A DNA stretch of 64,000 nt from Isoetes taiwanensis. Its lineage: Eukaryota > Streptophyta > Lycopodiopsida > Isoetales > Isoetaceae. How positions within the stretch are numbered: the stretch's first letter is position 1; the number at the start of each line of letters is the position of its first letter. Below the pieces are notes generated by a model, which had not been told where the DNA came from, searched no databases, and saw only the letters and a list, made by a program, of their open reading frames with translations. Positions 58,406-64,000 of the stretch are shown here, in pieces. The position numbers and the translations under genes are program-made. The stretch is taken from the NCBI GenBank assembly GCA_021234155.1, contig JAJEKV010000018.1, forward strand, positions 12,191,654-12,255,653, given 5' to 3'.

Positions 58406-61400
58406 ATGCTTGTTTCCACGCCTCTGGCAAGCAGCGTCATTAGCCGTAACAATTGCAACATTGTGAAAGGGAGTCGAATTCAATGTGGCATTGCTGATGG
58501 CGAGTTCTGGAAGCAGCTATTTGAGGAATATCTGCTCGACCTTCAAGTCGTATCTGCCAGCAGGTATTCCCCAGCGTAATGCGACTTTTATTTCAACATC
58601 TTGGATGTGCTGATTGCATTGCCTTTCAATAGATGACTGTTGTGGATGGATGTGGGAAGCACTTATATGACAAATGGCAAAAGAGGAAATGATGCTTCCC
58701 TCGGGTGAGTTTGATAGCTTTTCTCTCCACCCAATTCAAATATGCAGCTGACCTTGAATCTTATTTACCAGTTACGGCATCACTAGGGTAATAGAAGATG
58801 GCGGACTTTTGGAAAGAGGCGCTGTGAATATCTCGATCATACAAGGCCACTTGACTCAGAAACGGGCAGAGGTATAAGTTATTAGTAGAAATCAGGACTC
58901 TAGAGACCATTAACTAATTATAAAGTCCATGCCATTCTGAAAGGCATGAGGGTGGCTTCAAGTACCCTTATGTTTGTACTGTCTGAGGAGTGCATGTCTG
59001 TCATACTTAGCTTTACATTATAGCATCACAACCCATTTCTTGAAAATCGAGTGAGTCTAAATCATTTCTTACTGCTCATTTACAAAGCTTTAGCCTGTAT
59101 AGGGAAGTGAATATTAAACTCTCTATAAGGTACCAATCACTTTAAGATATAGGCGTAAAACATAATGAAGTAAGCTGTCAAAGGTGGCAGAAGTTCAGAT
59201 AACTTGTCCAACAAAACAGTTACTACTTATTTCGTTTGTTACTATTTATTTTGTCCTAACTGATTATTTACTTGCTGTATATAAAGTATGGAAATTATAT
59301 GGTGCATTCAGTTTCTAGCCTTACATGTAGGGTTGTATGACAGGCAATGTCTGCCCGAGGTCGAGGGACAAAACCTGGTACACCTTACTTTGCTGGTGCA
59401 CTATCCATTGTTTTTCATCCAAGAAATCCATATAAAATTTAATCTTCGATCTGATATACGCTATTTTCAGGTATCAATATATGCCTTAAATCTTGCTACC
59501 TTACCCTGAGCTTAGTGTTGACTACTTAGATCCCCATGGAACAGGTTGAAGATCAACGTGGATGGTTTGGGGGCGGTGCAGACCTTACACCTTACTGTAA
59601 ACTTCTATTTGAACATTTTACTTTGACAAGTGCATACATGCCATGATGGAAATAATCACTTTTCTTTCTAAACCTAGAATGATAAGGATAACCCTGCTTT
59701 GTGCATCGGAAAACTTGTTTTCTCCTCCTTGGACACCAGACATAATCCGTCTCCTTGTGCTCATTGTCAGTTCGAGATCTCATAACAGTAGTGTCGATTG
59801 AATTGATCCTCTACTGGTGCCTTAACCTTTTTAAAAGTTGGGATTACATTTGAAGAGCAAATATACTTCAAAAACATCAACAAACAAAGGTACCTAATAC
59901 TTTGGTTCTTCAAGAAAGCTTACCACCATACATACCTCGAGCAATCATTAAGGTCATATCCTCCAAGAGGGCTCACCATCATGTAATAGAGATTAGAGAC
60001 AAATGGGTAAAGCTTTATGCTTAGCATATGAATGCTTACTAACATAGCAGTATGTATATGTGGTGGTATATAGATAAATAATGAATCCAGTCAAGGTTTA
60101 TATGCTTGAAACTACTCATATAACTGATCCTTGACAATCAGGACTTCCTCACTATCTGCAGTACTGCAAAATTTATGGAGGCCTTGCTCAAGTCCTTGTT
60201 TTGGTATTATTTCAGTAGAGGAATCAACAGGAGAACTATATATATGAGAGCCTGCTGAGAAGTACAAAAATAGCCGTACTCTCCATCTGAGAAACTGAGA
60301 TAAAACTTGCACTAATACCTGTGATAGGGATTTTTATTCCCTAATTTGACAATTCGAGCTTAATGACTCAGCAGAAGAATCAGTGGCCCAGGCATCTGTA
60401 CTGTCAGCAACAGATATGTCCCTATTACAAAAATGCCACTTAACGACTCTCCACCCTGGTTAAGCCTTGTCATCAACTTGCATGCTTGCAGGGAAATTAG
60501 AGCATCTCTTTGTATAATTGCTCAAACAAGCCCTAAACCAAGGCTGAAGAGGGGGCTCTGAAAACAATATTTCATCCTTCAATGCAAAGCCTAGAAGTTG
60601 AAGCATTTGGCACCGCTGGGATTTTAGCCCCCTGTTAATATGAATCTCAAAAATTGAGTGTGGTGTTAGCTAAATGCGAGCAAAGAAATGCTTACCATGC
60701 ATTTCAAAATATATCAGCTATAAGAAGATAGCAACTCTCTCTGCAATTGCCCAAATTGATACCCAAATCAGAGTGGCCGAAAATAATTACTTCATTATTT
60801 AGTCTTGGAGGTTGAATTAAGTATGAAGCAGCTAGAAATGAGCAGATTTATTTTCATCATTATTTAGTCTCGGAGTTTGAATTTAGCATGAAGCAGCTAA
60901 AATTGAGCAGATCCTGTAAACCTTCAATTGTCAATTTTTTGGGGATGTGAAATAGGTTAAGCTGTTTCACTATTGCAATTACGGAGATTATCAATGTCCA
61001 TACAAGTGCTGCATCTGACAAAACAGTGCGTAGAGCAAGTTAATTTTTGAATCAATTATTACTTCTACACTGAATATCTAGTCTGATTGATTATGTCTTG
61101 TTCTTGTAGACAGATCTCTTTAAAGAAGATACAAAGAGCTTTCACATGTACTACAAGAAGATTTGCGACAAATATGATGAAGCACTTTATGACTTTTGCA
61201 AAGCTGCGTGTGATTCGTATTTCTATCTTCCTAATAGGCAAGAGCACAGGGGAACAGGAGGCATATTTTTTGATGACATGGAAGATGTCAATAAGTTTGT
61301 AAGACTAAATACCAAAAACGAAGAGCTATGCACGGAAGAAAATAGAAGAAACTTGACATTTCAGTTTGTAAAGGAAGTTGCAGAAGGGTTTCTATCTAGT

Positions 61401-61741
61401 TTCGTGCCAATAGCTCAGAGGCGACGTGAGATGGCCTATGGAGATAAGGAAAGAGATTGGCAGCTACTGCGACGTGGGCGGTATATTGAATTTAACTTGA
61501 TTTATGATCGGGGGTGAAGTTTGGCCTTGAAGGTGGAAGGATTGAGTCCATAATGATGTCTGGTATGTACATAGTTCTATTGGTTTTGTTGACTTTTCAT
61601 TTTCCATATCTGAACCAAGGTTGTGAAATGGCAGCGCCCCCATTAGTCGCATGGAAGTACAACATGTTTCCAGAAGAAGGCTCGGCAGAAGCAGAACTAC
61701 TTAATGTGCTCAAGGATCCATGTGATTGGATACATAGCTAG
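58406..61741 (+). CDS. HEMF: Divergent coproporphyrinogen III oxidase, seven exons, four apparent frameshifts
   Basis: Aerobic coproporphyrinogen III oxidase makes protoporphyrinogen IX, in plants in the plastid. Exons: 58406-58563, 58633-58704, 58772-58871, 59344-59470, 59546-59597, 61114-61562, 61635-61741; all introns GT-AG (72 bp to 1.5 kb). About 354 codons, normal for the family. Motifs: GYGITRVIEDGGLLERGAVN (exon 3), RSDIRYFQ then WFGGGADLTPY (exons 4-5), NRQEHRGTGGIFFDD and LRRGRYIEFNLIYDRG (exon 6), VAWKYN (exon 7). The Arg of RYF and Asp of GGGAD, equivalents of human Arg262 and Asp282, are kept; the usual His before that Arg is Arg. Single-base frameshifts lie at the exon 1/2 join, AAA 58687, AAAA 59434 and GGGGG 61510. 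The N-terminus, Ser-rich and basic, could be a plastid transit peptide. Confidence 0.85.
59598..61113 (+). other. CPOX intron 5 (1.5 kb)
   Basis: The large intron between WFGGGADLTPY and the LFKED exon. The donor GTAAAC follows a split Tyr codon; the acceptor GTAGACAG/AT completes the Tyr. It contains no recognised gene. A short duplicated phrase, 'attatttagtctyggagkttgaattta', occurs at about 60796 and 60860. The other introns are ordinary and short except intron 3 (58872-59343). Confidence 0.75.
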
Positions 61742-62149
61742 TTTTTACATCAAATCGTTTGAATTAGTTAGGGCCCTTTATCTAAGGTTAAATTTCTTAC
61801 AGTGCTTTACTTAAACAAGTCAAAACATTTGAAAAACTTGTGGCTGTAAATTTATAGTTTTAGCAAATAATCAATTTTTGGGCTGCCCAAAGGGCAAACC
61901 CTTGGGAGGTGGGTCGATTGTTTGGATGGTCGAGATCGGTTTGGAATGCTGTTTGGATGGCCGAGGTTGTTTTGGGCTGTTTGTCGTCCATTGTTAGGGT
62001 GCAATCCGATCATGTGGGCTTTCACAGAAATGGCCGGAGCATCAGGATCCTGGCCCATTTGCTCATCGTTTTCGAATCCATATCTTCGTCATATTAGAAA
62101 CATTTTTGGAAGAAGGAGACAGTCGTTTCTTGCCTCTCAATTACTTTCG
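61742..62149. other. 3' flank of CPOX
   Basis: No canonical AATAAA lies close after the stop codon; AAATAATC-type variants are near 61863. A GGTCGA/GTTTGGATGG phrase is repeated in 61910-61965. No gene is recognised. Confidence 0.35.
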
Positions 62150-62279
62150 GCATCAGGGTTGGATAGAGTATTTGGGGTTTCAATCTGTTATGCGAGCCTT
62201 ATATTTCGTGCATCAGGGGTGGGTAGAGTAGAGCAAGAAGGATGGGTATTTGGGATTTCAATCTATTATGCCAGCTTAT
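62150..62279. repeat. Tandem pair, 60-70 bp
   Basis: The unit 'gcatcaggg.tgg.tagagta...tttggg.tttcaatct.ttatg' occurs at 62150-62209 and again at 62210-62279, the second with a short insert. The + frame 61922-62362 (146 codons) spans it and has no known motif. Confidence 0.75.
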
Positions 62280-62634
62280 GTTCGGTTGCAGATGCTAAAG
62301 GTGAATGTTCTTCCATGTTGCCAAAATCTGATCCGTATCCTGTTTTGACATTGTCTTACTAGTAATGCATGAAAAGTTCGGTAGTAATGCTGTAGCAATA
62401 TCAAAAAGATTTTTTGAAGAGTATCAAGATGGATGCTATAAAGTACTCCAATCCACATTCTTATTTAACAGTTTCAAATTTTTTGACATGGGATACTTCT
62501 TCCTTATCGGATCGCTTTTGTGAAATGATGTAGTTAGAGGACTTTGTTTCTGTTACACTTTGTTTACTGAACTTTGGCTTCATTTGTAGTTTAAAGAGCA
62601 ATACAATGAGAAGAACATTATAGCTGAAGATTAT

Positions 62635-62664
62635 AGATGGATGGATGGATGGATGGATGGATAG
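62635..62664. repeat. (ATGG)n microsatellite
   Basis: About seven ATGG units, then ATAGATA. Confidence 0.95.
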
Positions 62665-62688
62665 ATACAAGTTTAATGTCCACGAAGA

Positions 62689-63150
62689 CTACCAAGAACC
62701 AAGTGTCAAAATGAGTAGGGCCATTAAGCCCATAATCAGGCTAGAGGTCAAAGTCCCATTCCATGTCATTGCATAAAGTAAAAATAAATTAAGTAAAACC
62801 AACAAGGAAAAGACAAGCCTACACATAACTAGTCCAAGGATCAGAAGGCCAATGATCTGAATTATAGTCTTGCCTCCTTGGCAAACTGCCCATTCTTTTT
62901 CTTGTCGTGATTGTCTTACCTTGCCTAGCTTTTCCCTTCTTTTGTAGAGTTGAAGTGGAGTGAGGTCTTCTTGGACTAGAATAGTGCCCTTTAGGTGACT
63001 ACCATGCAACAAGACATGTATCGAGAAAGCCTGTCTCCAAATCACACTAGAAGATGTAAAGGGGGGATCTGATCGGGCTTCTCCTACTCGTGTAGCGGAC
63101 TTAATACCCTTGTATTTGCATGAGCTCTGAGAAAAACTGTACCATCTCAT
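62689..63150 (-). other. Unassigned 153-codon frame with hydrophobic C-terminus
   Basis: Minus-strand frame from ATG at 63148-63150 to the stop at 62689. The first 85 residues are polar. From about residue 95 there is a long hydrophobic stretch (IIQIIGLLILGLVMCRLVFS, then further Leu-rich text) that could form two to three membrane segments. No family is recognised. The hydrophobic part comes from Gln/Asn/Lys-type codons on the opposite strand, so chance remains likely. Confidence 0.2.
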
Positions 63151-63284
63151 CCATACCTAAGCATTCGTCCCTCTCCGCAAATCCGAGGCATAGATTCAAG
63201 GATTGTGACTATTCGTCACATATGTTTATTTCAGCTTACAAAGTGCCAAATTATAACAAGTGTTAATTAGAGGTTTGTGTAGAC

Positions 63285-63617
63285 ATGTCTATCATCTCCA
63301 CATTATTTTGTGCTACAACCATTGACTCAGGTGCAAGCGGTTACTCATGTATTGTATCGTCAGATTTTGCAACATATTTGTTACATGTGCTTCTTGCACC
63401 GAATCCTAAACCTGTGCTAAATGTGGAGGAGAAATTAGAGGAAGGAATGGGAGGTAAATTCGGAAAAATATTTGGTTGGCTTGACTATTTCTTCTCCTAT
63501 CTCTTCAACCCCTTTTTTCATTTGTTTTTCTCTCTCTCTCTCCCTCCCCTCCCTCCTCCCTCCTCCCCTCCCTCCCTCGCTGCGTTCTATTTGCAAGAAA
63601 ACAAAGAGATAAGATGA
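63285..63617 (+). other. Unassigned 110-codon frame over a polypyrimidine tract
   Basis: ATG 63285 to TGA 63615. The middle reads as plausible protein (EEKLEEGMGGKFGKIFGWLD); the last third is a Ser/Pro/Leu run produced by the CT tract. Unknown. Confidence 0.2.
63528..63580. repeat. (CT)n / CCCT polypyrimidine tract
   Basis: About 50 bp of almost pure C and T, moving from TCTCTC to CCCTCC. It may affect transcription or DNA structure; nothing more can be said. Confidence 0.9.
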
Positions 63618-64000
63618 CGTGGCAATGAGGTGGAAATTTAGAAGAAACTTTGATCTTTCAAATATGGACTTTTTTGAACTCTAGAGCAAATATGGATGAC
63701 GTCAAGGTCTTTTTCACAAAACTTTGAGCTTCAAGTCTTTGGCTCAAGTGGCTTGATGACATGGCAAAATGGATGGACACATGTTATAGCGACATGGCAT
63801 TCGACTTTGTAAGCATACTTTGGTCTTGAAAAATGTTTTCTTGGCTAGCTGACCCAAAATCAATGATTCAAGAGGAAAATGAAGGCTATAAAATGGATTT
63901 GAAGGCGAGATGGAAATATGAACATAAGATAGGCACAATGGCATGGACTCACGGCAAATTTCCCACATTAGCAAAGATTTAGTGTTATCAAAACTTGAAA

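Overview
The window looks like nuclear DNA of a land plant with a large, repeat-rich genome. The evidence is L1-type LINE debris with the plant zf-RVT tail, a Ty3/gypsy polyprotein, RTE-like reverse transcriptases, GT-AG introns, and one host-type gene split into seven exons. That gene (58.4-61.7 kb, + strand) encodes a divergent coproporphyrinogen III oxidase of the heme/chlorophyll pathway. It reads more like algal-type CPOX than the usual flowering-plant enzyme, so I infer a non-flowering plant (fern, lycophyte, bryophyte or gymnosperm); this is inference, not proof.

Layout. 0.15-2.2 kb: 3' half of a decayed L1 LINE. 5.6-7.5 kb: a 30-bp tandem array, a 424-bp-offset duplication and a fold-back element. 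10.4-12.7 kb: 5' half (ORF1 plus endonuclease) of another LINE. 13.6-15.5 kb: a GC-rich, decayed RTE-like reverse transcriptase (+). 15.7-16.1 kb: another LINE RT scrap. 16.35-23.85 kb: a mosaic of duplicated segments around an 819-bp inserted unit whose empty site is preserved at 16.47 kb. 24-25.1 kb: short coding-like direct repeats. 25-33.6 kb: mostly unrecognised AT-rich DNA. 33.6-38.1 kb: GC-rich DNA with broken polar minus-strand frames. 37.5-38.5 kb: three long palindromes of one family. 40.6-42.5 kb: nested direct duplications. 42.85-47.4 kb: a second copy of the inserted unit, then a strongly purine-biased, tandemly duplicated tract. 47.7-49.5 kb: an RTE-like reverse transcriptase (-). 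51.8-57.6 kb: a TATA-bearing LTR-like module, an intact 193-codon ORF of unknown function, and a broken gypsy gag-pol. 58.4-61.7 kb: CPOX. 61.7-64 kb: simple repeats and two unassigned ORFs.

No operon-like or pathway-level organisation is visible. CPOX is the only recognisable host gene, and it has four apparent 1-nt frameshifts. All four lie at mononucleotide runs, while its splice sites and core motifs are intact, so sequencing error and recent decay are both possible. The least explained items are the TATA/hairpin-bearing mobile unit (21.8, 42.9-44.0 and 51.8 kb), the three palindromes, the ORF upstream of the gypsy gag, and the divergent CPOX.
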